A stretch of DNA of 52,638 nt from Pseudomonas tehranensis (GTDB lineage Bacteria; Pseudomonadota; Gammaproteobacteria; Pseudomonadales; Pseudomonadaceae), in contig NZ_JABWQV010000014.1 in NCBI RefSeq assembly GCF_014268615.1, positions 1 through 52,638 on the forward strand, in the 5' to 3' direction. The notes below the pieces were generated by a model. The model worked only from the letters and a program-made list of their open reading frames with translations. It was not told the DNA's origin and searched no databases. The position numbers and the translations under genes are program-made. Positions 10,901-17,876 of the stretch are shown here, piece after piece. The first letter of the stretch is position 1; each line of letters starts with the position of its first letter.

Positions 10901-12175
10901 GTGTATCGCACCAGCGTGTTGCAGGAGCCGACCATCCAGCGCCTCGAACAAGGCTTCGAGAGCCTGTTGGAGCAGATCGTCTCGGCCCCAGGGCAAGCGC
11001 TGGACCATTGGTCGTGGCGCCTTGAGGGTGGCAACGCCAGCACACCGTCCCTGCCGGATTCGTCGCTCGATGAGGCCACGGCACGCAGCGCCCGCAAGCA
11101 GTCCAAATTGAGCAAGCTCAAGCAGACCCGTGCAACCGCTGTGAGCCAGGTGGCCCATGAGCAGGTCCGTACCCGCACCCTTAACGCCGGGCAAGCCTTG
11201 CCGTTGGTGATCGAGCCGTTGCTCGGCGACCTGGACCCGGTGCACTGGGCGCTGCAAGCGCGGGAATGGATCAATGCACAGCTGCTGACCCACGGTGGCC
11301 TGCTGTTCCGGGGTTTCAACCTGCCGGATGTTGGCGCTTTCGAACAGTTCGCCCAGGCCATCGAACCCGACCTCTACGGGACCTATGGCGACCTGCCGAA
11401 AAACAAGTCAGGCAAGAACATCTACCACTCCACACCGTACCCGGAACAGCACATGATTCTCTTCCACAACGAGAGCTCCCATCTGCCGCAGTGGCCACGC
11501 AAGCAGTGGTTCTATTGCGAAACGCCGGCGCCGCGTGGCGGTTGCACGCCCATCGTCGATTGCCGGCAGGTGTTGGCGCGCTTACCCGAGGACATCGTCG
11601 CTCGCTTCAAGGCCCTGGGGCTGCTGTACGTGCGGCACTTCACCGACAAGCTGGACGTGCGCTGGCAGGACTTCTTCAAGACCGAACAGCGCGAGGAAGT
11701 CGAGCGCCAATGCCTGGCGTCGGGTATGCGCTGGGAATGGCTGGGGGCCGACAACCTGCGGATCGCCCAGCACTGCCCGGCCATCGTCGAGCATCCCGAA
11801 ACCTTGGAACTGTCGTTCTTCAACCAGGTGCAACTGCACCACACCGCCTGCCTGGAGCCGGAAGTGCGCAGCAATCTGATCAGCCTGTTCGGCCCCGGAC
11901 ATTTGCCCCGCAACGTGTACTACGGCGATGGCAGCGTGATCGAAGACGCAGTGATGCAAGTGATCGGCGAGGCTTATGAAAACTGCGCGGTACGTTTCAG
12001 TTGGCAAAAGGGTGACATGGTGATGCTGGACAATATGTTGGTGGCCCACGCTCGGGATCCCTTCGAGGGTGAGCGCAAGATCTGTGTCGCCATGGGCCAG
12101 ATGATGCGTCGCGAACAATTGACCGGTTGCCTGCCCGAAGCACAGCCGGCGTTGGTTGCAGAGGTGCAGGCATGA
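1949..12175 (+). CDS. NRPS with C-A(Asp)-T-degenerate E-C-A(Dab)-T-C and C-terminal Fe/2OG aspartyl beta-hydroxylase domain
   Basis: This is a ~3408-residue synthetase. C1 has HHILMDG at 2378. A1 (about 3350-4860) has pocket residues D,L,T,K,V,G,H,V,G plus Lys of A10, an Asp code. T1 carries GGDS (Ser at 4982). An epimerase-like domain (about 5140-6440) has lost its motifs. C2 has HHILTDAW at 6890. A2 (about 7850-9390) has pocket residues D,I,W,E,L,T,A,D,D, a Dab-type code. T2 carries GGHS (Ser at 9521). C3 has HHIATDAWS at 10106. A charged linker and a TauD/SyrP-like domain (about 11190-12100) follow, with iron ligands HNE (11465) and a distal His (12047). The last domain should hydroxylate carrier-bound Asp at the beta carbon. 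The ATG at 1949 was chosen over an in-frame TTG at 1928; ATG 1964 is also possible and no strong ribosome site decides it. Codes were read by eye; hydroxylase and Asp assignments agree with each other. The stop overlaps the next gene by ATGA. Confidence 0.95.
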   Translation: MDQTSMNNIEDIYSLSPTQHGLLFHSVYEPDSRVYYQQLSLDMNGPLQLSAFRGAWQALMQRHAVLRSAFLWEELDDAYQVVQQDVELPLTELDWQDRAEPQAALEQLALEQRAQPLELNDSPLMRVCLVRLAPERWHLIWTFHHILMDGWSVGIAVQEWLALYYELAHGRPANLAPTRPYRDYIAWLAEQDMAATESFWREQLQDVSEPTPLPTFAVRQPAPAGAPFAERESLLSASETEQLAHFARQHDLTINTLIQGAWALLLGQHAGRDDVVYGVTVAGRPENLAAVDSTVGLFINTLPLRVQWADEPTLVDWLQHLQQANSDLRHHAYLPLGKLKSMTRIAAEQALFDSILVFENFPVTDALNQDTGGLSFSAPSSDQQADGITLTQGRNHFPLALIVVPDKQLHYLISYDRSRFSDAEVAVLSAQLRAILLAMTAHAQCRVSELEWLSPEERQQLLVQGRGVQLPVPPACLHQRFEQQVAAHPQQLAVRDRQSALTYRELDQQANRLSQYLRAQGIGHDSVVALALERSAEFVIALLATLKAGAAYLPLDLKQPAGRLADVLVDSRAALLIGAAASPLLKGLVEHTPTLWLAEQADAIASQPDTPPAVVHSPTDAAYVIYTSGSTGTPKGVVVEHQSIVDYLTAVHAVLNPPPAARYGLLSSVAADLGHTQLFGALCSGASLLLVDEDSGFSPLALAELFVQHPVDVLKITPSHLAGLLQALPDARLLPRALLVFGGDALSPALLEQVNRLAPGLRVFNHYGPSEATVGAIATELPAGLRSIALGRPLPNRQLQVVDANGRLVPTGVSGELLINGALARGYLHRPDLTAERFHLDADQQRWYRTGDRVRWQVDGQLAFLGRVDSQVKIRGNRLELGEVEAQLKRLSPLIEQALVRAVELDGSLRLVAYLVASQSLSATKLRNDLSARVPDYMVPAHFITLDELPLTRNGKVDVQRLPLPQKPTDDSATHVAPRNEVETQLAAIWQDVLKLERVGVHDNFFALGGDSIINLQIIARANQQGLKLTPRQLFENRTIADIARVLGADASHGVAHAIADGYELPLAAGQLARLQQGPLHATWRCVALTQAIDSELLSQAIAALQQHHQALRLALKALPEGQWQQRVLVAAKAPVIATEKLEACAPAQLQALAQAGVDALELDAGQTLHARLLEVDGKHGLLLAAHPLCLDEASWSLLLTDLNLALAQLRYQRPVRLSYTGGDFTQWTRHQQAHAQGDALDDAWEHWLQYAGVETLQLPDSQQPASVVEQALPAATSGELKRLGEVLQLDWHSLLATAVVEQCRELCGNGLVALSVHDARPSAERLPVNAPIAVADLDPARIMGPLALAVPYFLQSEGDSLLQRLQALTAQMRAYPQHGVDYGALRYLSDNTYLQEPLRDLPAASVAIRWLGNLDSHREERGILAQVEAASPATASTCPLTLDAWWQDACLHLRSQGTLAADWAPRLAQRLSDLAGLATAADLRPASQAFALCHKQAATLASEPLDWSNIEDVYPLSSMQQGMLLHTLLQPHSGIYLMQQRYSWDGVLQRPAMEAAWQLFLERHPMMRTAFWWQDDHEPLQCVYRQTPRAFDWQDLRHLDEEQQRLAMDQALEAQRLQGFDMACAPLTHLRVFQLDERRFAVVRSFHHILTDAWCFGLLMEDLLAIYQAIVRQEPVARARLRSFRGYMSWLERHDMAAAHAFWQAEMAGFSEPTPLHVDSPVARPEQAPEQVGDVDQTLSIAQTQRLQQLCQQYQLTPNTWIQGAWALLLSRYSGNRDVLFGVTVAGRPTDLAGVEEMVGLFINSLPLRIDVDPEAPVADWLQALLSHNAQLREHESASLVDIQRCSQVPRGQQLFDSLVVFENAPLDISSVKLDAFSIDIYEDRVHTNFPMTVVLYPGDRLGIRLSYDSMRFCTDTVQRMLGHLVQLLSGMLETPQAPLGSLHMLPEAERRQLQIDCNRSDVDFPLERGYAALFAEQVRNRPQHLAAVCQGQSLTYAELDRRANSVAHALQAAGAGPETLVALFAERGLALLTMMIATLKVGAAFQALDIQQPHARLAELLDLGEAPLLLVCEHASSTLDKVLPQMRQQPTCLIAQALWQGREQPPVTYAHNPDQLAYVIFTSGSTGTPKGVMVEQRGMLNNMFGKVPSLGLGEHDRIAQTASAAFDISVWQFLAAPLFGATVHILPDAQAHDPVALLDAVQEQQLTLLETVPALIRGMLQESQAHHSLASLRWLLPTGEALPPALARDWFARFPAIPLMNAYGPAECSDDVAFYPITEAPSDDCLHMPIGKPTANNQVFVLDSALRLVPVGVPGELCIGGVGVGRGYLRDPQRTREAFVAHPFQADARLYRSGDIGRMRADGVIEYLGRRDQQVKIRGHRIELGEIENRLMQHPAVDSAAVLALPDARGALQLVAWYVLDDTANLGGESAQQVLSAYLGQQLASYMVPARWLALAQLPLNTNGKVDRRALAALGVPQDETAQAQCLAPRTPTEQVLAELWQEILGLETVGVHDDFFAIGGHSLLATQVLSRIRRRLNVNLPLRTLFERGTLEQLAEAVDQQRDAQTETETDGHSEIALAPRNQPLPLSYSQQRLWFLDRFEGPSAAYNMTTTIRLRGALDIAALQGALQAVFERHESLRTAFHLHGDQPCQVISPAPRVDLTPTELSHLDHEEQAQTLQRLIDEQAARPFDLQQAPMLRASLLRLGTDDHVLQLVLHHIATDAWSMGILMQELIVGYQARTSGSTPVLPVLPIQFADYAYWQRSEAQQRLLARAIDYWRRQLDGAPTLIPLPLDQPRPTRPDYQGAALEQRFTPAQAQVLKAYAQQQRATLFMVLLNAFNSLLQRATGIHDFIVGTDLANREHPSLEHLIGFFVNVLPIRARLSEGETFDARLQRLREDCLSAFQHQQVPFDKLVEELQPPRTPGVNPLVQVLFVMQNTPSGNASLPDLEVEHLVSRQESSKFDLAVFVEEDEDQGLNVRWVYRTSVLQEPTIQRLEQGFESLLEQIVSAPGQALDHWSWRLEGGNASTPSLPDSSLDEATARSARKQSKLSKLKQTRATAVSQVAHEQVRTRTLNAGQALPLVIEPLLGDLDPVHWALQAREWINAQLLTHGGLLFRGFNLPDVGAFEQFAQAIEPDLYGTYGDLPKNKSGKNIYHSTPYPEQHMILFHNESSHLPQWPRKQWFYCETPAPRGGCTPIVDCRQVLARLPEDIVARFKALGLLYVRHFTDKLDVRWQDFFKTEQREEVERQCLASGMRWEWLGADNLRIAQHCPAIVEHPETLELSFFNQVQLHHTACLEPEVRSNLISLFGPGHLPRNVYYGDGSVIEDAVMQVIGEAYENCAVRFSWQKGDMVMLDNMLVAHARDPFEGERKICVAMGQMMRREQLTGCLPEAQPALVAEVQA

Positions 12176-15100
12176 GCGCCTTTGAAACTCGCGAAGAAGC
12201 CTTCGCCCTCTCGCCCCAACAACGCAGCCAGTGGTTGGCGGGGTTGCCAGCGGCGCGCCTGGAACTGGAAATAAAAGGCCCGTTGGCCCTGGAGCGTCTG
12301 CACCAACGACTCGCCGCCCTAAGTGTGTGTCACGAGGCCCTGCGCCTGCGAGTACGGCCAGAGCCGGGCTTGCTGATGCCCTTGCAAGTGGTTGAATCCA
12401 CGGTCATGGGCGCGGACGCCATCAGCGTCGAGGTGCAAGCGGTCGACGGCGATCGGCAGCGGGTGACGCTGCACCTGCCGGCGCTGAGCGCGGATCGCGG
12501 GACGTTGCTGCGCTTGGCGCAGGCATTGGGCTCGGTAGAGGCACCATCGGTGGATGACGAGGCGATGACCTATACCCAGTACAGCGCCTGGCTCTACGAA
12601 TTGCAGGCCGATGAAGACGCCGAGCCTGGCCGGCGTTTCTGGGCCAGCCAGGCCTTGGACGAAGCGGCCGCCAGCGAGTTGCTCTACCGTGAGGTACGCA
12701 GCGAGCGCTCCGACGCCCCGGTGACCACTCGCTTGAGCGCCAACCCACAGCTGAGCATGGCCCTGGAAAGCTTTTGCCAACGTCACGACGCATCGCCCGA
12801 GCAAGTCCTGATGACGGCCTGGGGCGTGCTGTTGCAGCGCCTGAGTAGCGGCGACAGCCCGGCACTGACGTTGAACTGGGTCCACGATTGTCGCGACGAC
12901 TATGAAGAACTCGCCGATTGCTGGGGATTGTTTGCCAAGCCCCTGCCCCTGCGCTGGCAACCGGCGGCGAACAGCCATTTTGCCCAGGCGCTGGCGAACC
13001 TGCAGGTGCTCTGCGAGCAAGCCACCGAATGGCAAGAATACTGCGGCGTCAGCGCTGCACTGCCGGCCGACACTTTGCAGTACGGCTTCCAGTGGGGTGG
13101 GCAGTTGCCCGATCGGCTCGACACCTTGGGCAGCATGGTGTCGACGCTCACGGTGCTGGACGCACAGGCCATCCCCGCGGGCATGGAGCTGCTGCTGGTG
13201 GCCGAAACGACCGCTGGCGGCTATCGCCTGAACCTCTGCCACCTGCCGGGCCGCTACAGCGAACAGGCCGCCCTGGTCCTGCTGGAGCAACTCCAATCGC
13301 TGCTGCTCGATGCCCTCGCCAACCCAGGTAAGCCCCTGGCCGAACTGTCAGTGCAGGCGCCGAGTTTTACCGCAACGCTGGCCGCCCTGCAGGCGCCATC
13401 CGCCCCTGCGGTACTGCCGTTTACCAGCGTGCCGGCGGGTTTCGATAAATGTGCCGCGCAGTTTCCAGAACACTTGGCCCTGCGCGACCCCAATGGGCAA
13501 CTGAGCTATGCCCAATTACAGGCCCGCAGCAACCAACTGGCGCATTACCTGCGCGCCCAAGGTGTGGGTCGCGAAGATCGCGTGGCGCTGTACCTGGATC
13601 GCTCGACACAGATGGTCCTGGCCATGCTCGCCGTGCTCAAGAGCGGCGCGGCGTTCGTTCCCCTGGATGTGCATCAGCCGGCACAACGCTCGTTGGCGAT
13701 CCTGCAACAAGCCCAGCCGACCTTCATTCTCAGCGGCTCAGCCGGCAGTGCCCCCGCGTTGCCGGGCATCGGCAACCTCGACCTGCGCGATGAAGCGGCC
13801 TGGCAGCAAGCGCCAACGACTGCAACCAACGTCGAGCTCCAAGGACAGGACGCGGCCTACGTGCTGTTCACTTCCGGCAGCACCGGTACGCCCAAAGGCG
13901 TCATCGTCGAGCACGGGCAGCTGGCCAGTTATGTCGCCAGCGTATCCCGGCGCTTGCAACTGGCCGCAGGCGAACGCAGCGCAGTGGTCACCTCACTGGC
14001 GGCCGACCTGGGCTACACGTTGCTGTTCCCGGCCCTGCTCAGAGGCGGCGAATTGCACCTGCTGGACAAGGAAACGGCCATGGACGCCCAGGCCTGGGCA
14101 GCCTGGCAGGCGCAGTACCCGATCGACCACTTGAAGATCGTGCCGTCGTTGCTCGACGCCTGGTTGATTCACGCCCAAAGCGCTGCCGTGTTGCCGCGCA
14201 AGCAATTGATCCTCGGTGGCGAAAGCTGCTCGCGGCGCCTGCTGCAAAGCATTCGCAGCCTTGCTCCGGCGCTAACGGTCTTCAACCATTACGGCCCGAC
14301 CGAAACCACCGTTGGGGTGGTGATGCACAAAGCCGATCCGAGCGTGGATTATCGTCGCCTGCCCCTCAGCGACCGCCTCGACGGCATGCGCCTGTACCTG
14401 CTCGACGAGCAGCAAGCGTTGGCCGCCCCAGGGCAAAGTGCCGAGCTGTATATCGCCGGCCCGCAACTGGCCCGCGGGTACCTGGACAGGCAACAAAGCG
14501 CCGGGCGTTTTATCGAACTGGCACATCGGCCAGGCGAACGCCTCTATCGCACCGGCGACATGGCCCGCTATCGCCATGACGGCAGCCTGGAAATCACCGG
14601 GCGGGCCGACCGCCAGGTGAAAATCCGGGGGTTCCGCGTGGAGCTCGATGAAATCCAGGCGCAGCTGACCAACCTTCCCGGAGTGGCCCAGGCCGCGGTG
14701 GAATGCATCCCCCGGGGCGAGCTCGGCCAGCAACTGTTCGCCTTCATGACCCTGGCGCCCGGGCATTCGACCACAGTCGCCAGGCTGCATGGCCAGGCCC
14801 AGGATTGCTTGCCGGACTACATGCTGCCCACCCTGCGGATCGTCGAAGCCTTGCCCCTGATGGGCAACGGCAAGCTTGACCGCAAGACCTTGCAGCAATG
14901 GGCTGACAAAGTCCTCGACACGGTCGGCAGTGCCTTGCCACGCACGCCACTGGAAGCCCTGCTCGCCGAGGTCTGGGCACAGGTGCTGGGCCTGGAGCGA
15001 GTGGGCATCGACGATGACTTCTTCGAGTTGGGCGGCCACTCCCTGGCGGCGGTGACGCTTGCCAGTCGCCTGCAGACCGCGCTGTCGGCACCGGTGACGG

Positions 15101-16014
15101 TCAATGCGGTGTTCAACGCCCCGAGCGTCTCGGCATTTGCAGCATTGGTGCAGGCCGAGCTCAAACTCTCGCCGTTGGTGCGGTTGTCGGCGCCAAACGT
15201 CGACGCCGTACAACCTCCCAACCTGTTCTGCTTCCACCCCTCCACCGGCCACGTGCAGGATTACCGCACGCTGCTGGCGCCGCTGTCGACCTGGCATTTG
15301 TGGGGCTTGCAGGCGGCGTACCTGAGCGACGACAGCACAACGTTGGGCGGCGATATCGAGAGCCTTGCCGCGCTCTATGTCGAGCACCTGCGCCAACAGC
15401 AACCACAGGGGCCTTACCACCTGCTGGGCTTCTCCCTCGGTGGTCTGCTGGCGATTGCCGCAGCCGCTCGCCTGGAAAGCCAGGGCCAAGCAGTGGCGTT
15501 TCTCGGTATCATCGACTCGCAGTACCAGCATCAAGCGCCAGAAGACAGTGTCGAGGCGCTGCTGGAATCAGCCTCCCAAGCGCTGACACCGGACAGCCAG
15601 ACCGTGTTGCGCCAGTTGCCGCCGCCGATCATGACCGCATTGCGGGAGCAACTGGACGCCCTGCCCCCAGCGGCACGCCTGCCGGAGCTGGTGCAGTGGG
15701 CACGCCAGCAAGGCCTGCAACTCGATGGCGACAGTTGGGAGCATTTGCAAACGCGCCTGCGCTACCAACAACACACGCAGCATCTGCTGGCGACCTTCAA
15801 GCCTGCCCGGCTAAGCTGCCCGGTGCATGTCTGGTGGGCCAGCGACACCCTGGCCCAGGCTGACTTCGCCGACCCGCAGTGGGAAGACCTGAGCAGCGGG
15901 CCGTTGACCCGCGAGGTCATCACGGCGCAACACCTGACCATCCTTGAGCAACGCGCCTTGCACGAACAGTTGGCGGCGCGTCTCACGGCCATTGCTACAC
16001 ACGGAGCGGTTTGA
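12172..16014 (+). CDS. Terminal NRPS: degenerate C (interface-like)-A(Asp)-T-thioesterase
   Basis: This 1280-residue terminal synthetase overlaps the previous stop codon by four bases (ATGA), so the two are translationally coupled. Residues 1-420 form a condensation-superfamily domain without HHxxxDG; the equivalent stretch reads LPALSADRG. The A domain (about 425-905) has TSGSTGTPKG, and its pocket residues D,L,T,K,I,G,H,V,G with NGKLDRK predict Asp. The carrier has GGHS (Ser 957). A thioesterase of about 280 residues closes the protein, with GFSLGG (Ser 1088), a later Asp (IIDSQ) and a C-terminal His (AQHLTIL), so it should release the finished peptide. The previous protein already ends in a working C domain, so the N-terminal domain here is not needed for peptide bond formation. 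It may instead be the 'interface' domain that docks aspartyl beta-hydroxylases in siderophore NRPSs. This makes Asp, probably hydroxylated, the C-terminal residue. Confidence 0.95.
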   Translation: MSAFETREEAFALSPQQRSQWLAGLPAARLELEIKGPLALERLHQRLAALSVCHEALRLRVRPEPGLLMPLQVVESTVMGADAISVEVQAVDGDRQRVTLHLPALSADRGTLLRLAQALGSVEAPSVDDEAMTYTQYSAWLYELQADEDAEPGRRFWASQALDEAAASELLYREVRSERSDAPVTTRLSANPQLSMALESFCQRHDASPEQVLMTAWGVLLQRLSSGDSPALTLNWVHDCRDDYEELADCWGLFAKPLPLRWQPAANSHFAQALANLQVLCEQATEWQEYCGVSAALPADTLQYGFQWGGQLPDRLDTLGSMVSTLTVLDAQAIPAGMELLLVAETTAGGYRLNLCHLPGRYSEQAALVLLEQLQSLLLDALANPGKPLAELSVQAPSFTATLAALQAPSAPAVLPFTSVPAGFDKCAAQFPEHLALRDPNGQLSYAQLQARSNQLAHYLRAQGVGREDRVALYLDRSTQMVLAMLAVLKSGAAFVPLDVHQPAQRSLAILQQAQPTFILSGSAGSAPALPGIGNLDLRDEAAWQQAPTTATNVELQGQDAAYVLFTSGSTGTPKGVIVEHGQLASYVASVSRRLQLAAGERSAVVTSLAADLGYTLLFPALLRGGELHLLDKETAMDAQAWAAWQAQYPIDHLKIVPSLLDAWLIHAQSAAVLPRKQLILGGESCSRRLLQSIRSLAPALTVFNHYGPTETTVGVVMHKADPSVDYRRLPLSDRLDGMRLYLLDEQQALAAPGQSAELYIAGPQLARGYLDRQQSAGRFIELAHRPGERLYRTGDMARYRHDGSLEITGRADRQVKIRGFRVELDEIQAQLTNLPGVAQAAVECIPRGELGQQLFAFMTLAPGHSTTVARLHGQAQDCLPDYMLPTLRIVEALPLMGNGKLDRKTLQQWADKVLDTVGSALPRTPLEALLAEVWAQVLGLERVGIDDDFFELGGHSLAAVTLASRLQTALSAPVTVNAVFNAPSVSAFAALVQAELKLSPLVRLSAPNVDAVQPPNLFCFHPSTGHVQDYRTLLAPLSTWHLWGLQAAYLSDDSTTLGGDIESLAALYVEHLRQQQPQGPYHLLGFSLGGLLAIAAAARLESQGQAVAFLGIIDSQYQHQAPEDSVEALLESASQALTPDSQTVLRQLPPPIMTALREQLDALPPAARLPELVQWARQQGLQLDGDSWEHLQTRLRYQQHTQHLLATFKPARLSCPVHVWWASDTLAQADFADPQWEDLSSGPLTREVITAQHLTILEQRALHEQLAARLTAIATHGAV

Positions 16015-16015
16015 A

Positions 16016-17665
16016 ATGGATCTGTTGTTACTCATGGCTAAACGCTCCTGGCGCGCACTGCTGGTGGCGACCCTGACGGGGTTGATTTGCGGCCTTGCGG
16101 CAGCCGGTCTGATCGCCAACATCAACCACAGCCTGGAGGTGTTCGATAAGCTGCGCCCGGTGGATGGCCTGCTCTTCGCCGGCCTGGTGGTGTTGGTCGC
16201 GGTGTCGCGGATAATCTCCGACATCAGCCTGTTGCGCCTGGGCCAGGCGGCCGTCAACGACATGCGCCTGCACCTGAGCGCCAAGCTGATCGACACGCCT
16301 TACGCGCAATTGCAGCGCCTGGGCAAGCATCGCCTGCTGGCGATGCTCACCGACGATACCCAGACCATCAGCCAGGCGGTGGAGTTGGTGCCGATCCTGC
16401 TGGTCAACGTCGGGATCATCGCCGCGTGCCTCGGCTACCTGGGTTGGCTCAGCATGCCATTGCTCGGCCTGACGCTGCTGCTGATCGTGCTGGGCAGCCT
16501 GAGCTTTCACTGGCCGCAACGCCGGGCGCTGACCTCGATCTCCCGTGCTCGCGAGCTCAAGGACCAGTTGTTCAATCAGTACCGCCTGCTCACCGATGGC
16601 AGCAAGGAACTGCAACTCAACCATCCACGCCGGCAGCATTTCTTCACCCGCCTGCTGATACCGGTGAGCCAGCAATACCGCCGCGATTTTGTACGGGGCA
16701 TGAGCATCTACGCCCTGGTCCTGAACTGGGGCAATGCCGTGTTCTACATGCTGATCGGTGTGGTGTTGTTCGCCGCGCCGCATTTCATCGACCTGAGCGC
16801 GAGCCTGGTCACCGGCTATATCCTGGCGATCCTCTACATGATCACGCCGTTGTCGGAGCTGATGCACGCCTTGCCGACCCTCGGTCGGGCCAGCGTGGCC
16901 CTGAACAAGATCCGCGCCCTGGAAGGCGAGATGCAAACCGCCGACGAGACCGTCGAGACGATCTCACCGACCCAGGTTCGCAGCCTGGTGTGCCGCCAGG
17001 TCACCCATACTTACTACCGCGAGCGCGAAGACGGTCATTTTACCCTGGGGCCCATCGACCTCACCCTCAATGCCGGCGAAGTGGTGTTCATCACCGGCGG
17101 TAACGGCAGCGGCAAGACCACCCTGGCGTTGTTGCTGACCGGGCTGTACCGGCCGGAAAGCGGCGACGTCATGCTCGATGAGCAAGTGTCCTCAAGCAAT
17201 GACAATCACCATTACCGACAGCACTTCTCAGCGATCTTCACCGACTTCTGCCTGTTCGAAAACCTGTTCGATGGCGACGATCCGCACCTGGTGAAACAGG
17301 CACAGGACTACCTGGTGCATCTGCAACTGGACCACAAGGTGCAAATCGAGGACGGCAAACTGACGACACTGGCGTTGTCCACCGGGCAACGCAAGCGCCT
17401 GGCGCTGCTCAGTGCGTACCTGGATGATCGCCCCTGCTACCTGTTCGACGAATGGGCGGCCGACCAGGACCCGGTGTTCAAGCACTTCTTCTACACCCGG
17501 ATCCTGCCGGACCTGCGCGAACGCGGCAAACTACTGATCGTCATCTCCCACGACGACGCCTACTTCGGCCTGGCCGACCGGTTGATCCGCATCGAACATG
17601 GCAAGCTCAGCGAAGCCGCAGCCTGCGTCGAGGCTTCGTCTCAGGCCACGATGCTGTCCAACTGA
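16016..17665 (+). CDS. PvdE/SyrD-type cyclic peptide/siderophore ABC exporter (permease fused to ATPase)
   Basis: This 549-residue fused transporter has the length of PvdE. About six membrane segments lie in residues 10-300. The nucleotide-binding domain follows, with Walker A GGNGSGKTT (361-369), an LSTGQRKRLAL signature and Walker B LFDE (Asp about 478). PvdE-family proteins move a siderophore precursor across the inner membrane to the periplasm, where it is finished. The ATG lies two bases past the synthetase stop and has a GGAG site about eight bases upstream; a longer frame starting at 15944 overlaps the thioesterase and is not needed. Its position directly after the release module marks it as the exporter of this product. 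A syringomycin-type SyrD role is possible by homology, but the linked ferric reductase favours a siderophore. Confidence 0.93.
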   Translation: MDLLLLMAKRSWRALLVATLTGLICGLAAAGLIANINHSLEVFDKLRPVDGLLFAGLVVLVAVSRIISDISLLRLGQAAVNDMRLHLSAKLIDTPYAQLQRLGKHRLLAMLTDDTQTISQAVELVPILLVNVGIIAACLGYLGWLSMPLLGLTLLLIVLGSLSFHWPQRRALTSISRARELKDQLFNQYRLLTDGSKELQLNHPRRQHFFTRLLIPVSQQYRRDFVRGMSIYALVLNWGNAVFYMLIGVVLFAAPHFIDLSASLVTGYILAILYMITPLSELMHALPTLGRASVALNKIRALEGEMQTADETVETISPTQVRSLVCRQVTHTYYREREDGHFTLGPIDLTLNAGEVVFITGGNGSGKTTLALLLTGLYRPESGDVMLDEQVSSSNDNHHYRQHFSAIFTDFCLFENLFDGDDPHLVKQAQDYLVHLQLDHKVQIEDGKLTTLALSTGQRKRLALLSAYLDDRPCYLFDEWAADQDPVFKHFFYTRILPDLRERGKLLIVISHDDAYFGLADRLIRIEHGKLSEAAACVEASSQATMLSN

Positions 17666-17680
17666 GCGAACACACCTTCA

Positions 17681-17863
17681 GGGCTGCTTCGCAGCCCAAC
17701 GGGGATACATCCCCTCGCCACAACTGTGCGCAGGCCGGGAATCCGAGGAATCGCGATTCTTGCATAGCCCTCCCCAAGCTGGAGTGGGCCCAACAATCTC
17801 AGGCAAACAGGCTTGGTTTTGTGGCGAGGGGATTTATCCCCGCTGGGCTGGGCTGCAGCCCCT
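17681..17863. repeat. Inverted pair of Pseudomonas REP elements (REPIN-like)
   Basis: Two REP copies face each other. The left copy (17681-17722) contains gggctgcttcgcagccc and ggggatacatcccc. The right copy (17820-17862) contains tgtggcgagggga, a ggggatttatcccc hairpin and the gggctgcagccc tail. Each can fold alone, and the pair can fold together. A perfect palindrome gaatcgcgattc (about 17747-17758) sits between them. This is the usual extragenic repeat of the P. fluorescens group and fills the gap between convergent genes, where it may also end transcription. Confidence 0.85.
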
Positions 17864-17876
17864 TTGTGAGCGCCGC

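Noticed and set aside
1..16014. Pyoverdine synthetase as the identity of the NRPS genes
   Set aside because: Not excluded, but no hydroxyornithine module or chromophore gene is visible, and an Asp-Dab-Asp end fits corrugatin-type lipopeptides better; the upstream part would decide.
17681..17863. Hairpin-rich gap considered as a riboswitch or small RNA
   Set aside because: The repeated tgtggcgagggga and gggctg...cagccc units fit Pseudomonas REP elements; no riboswitch core is seen.
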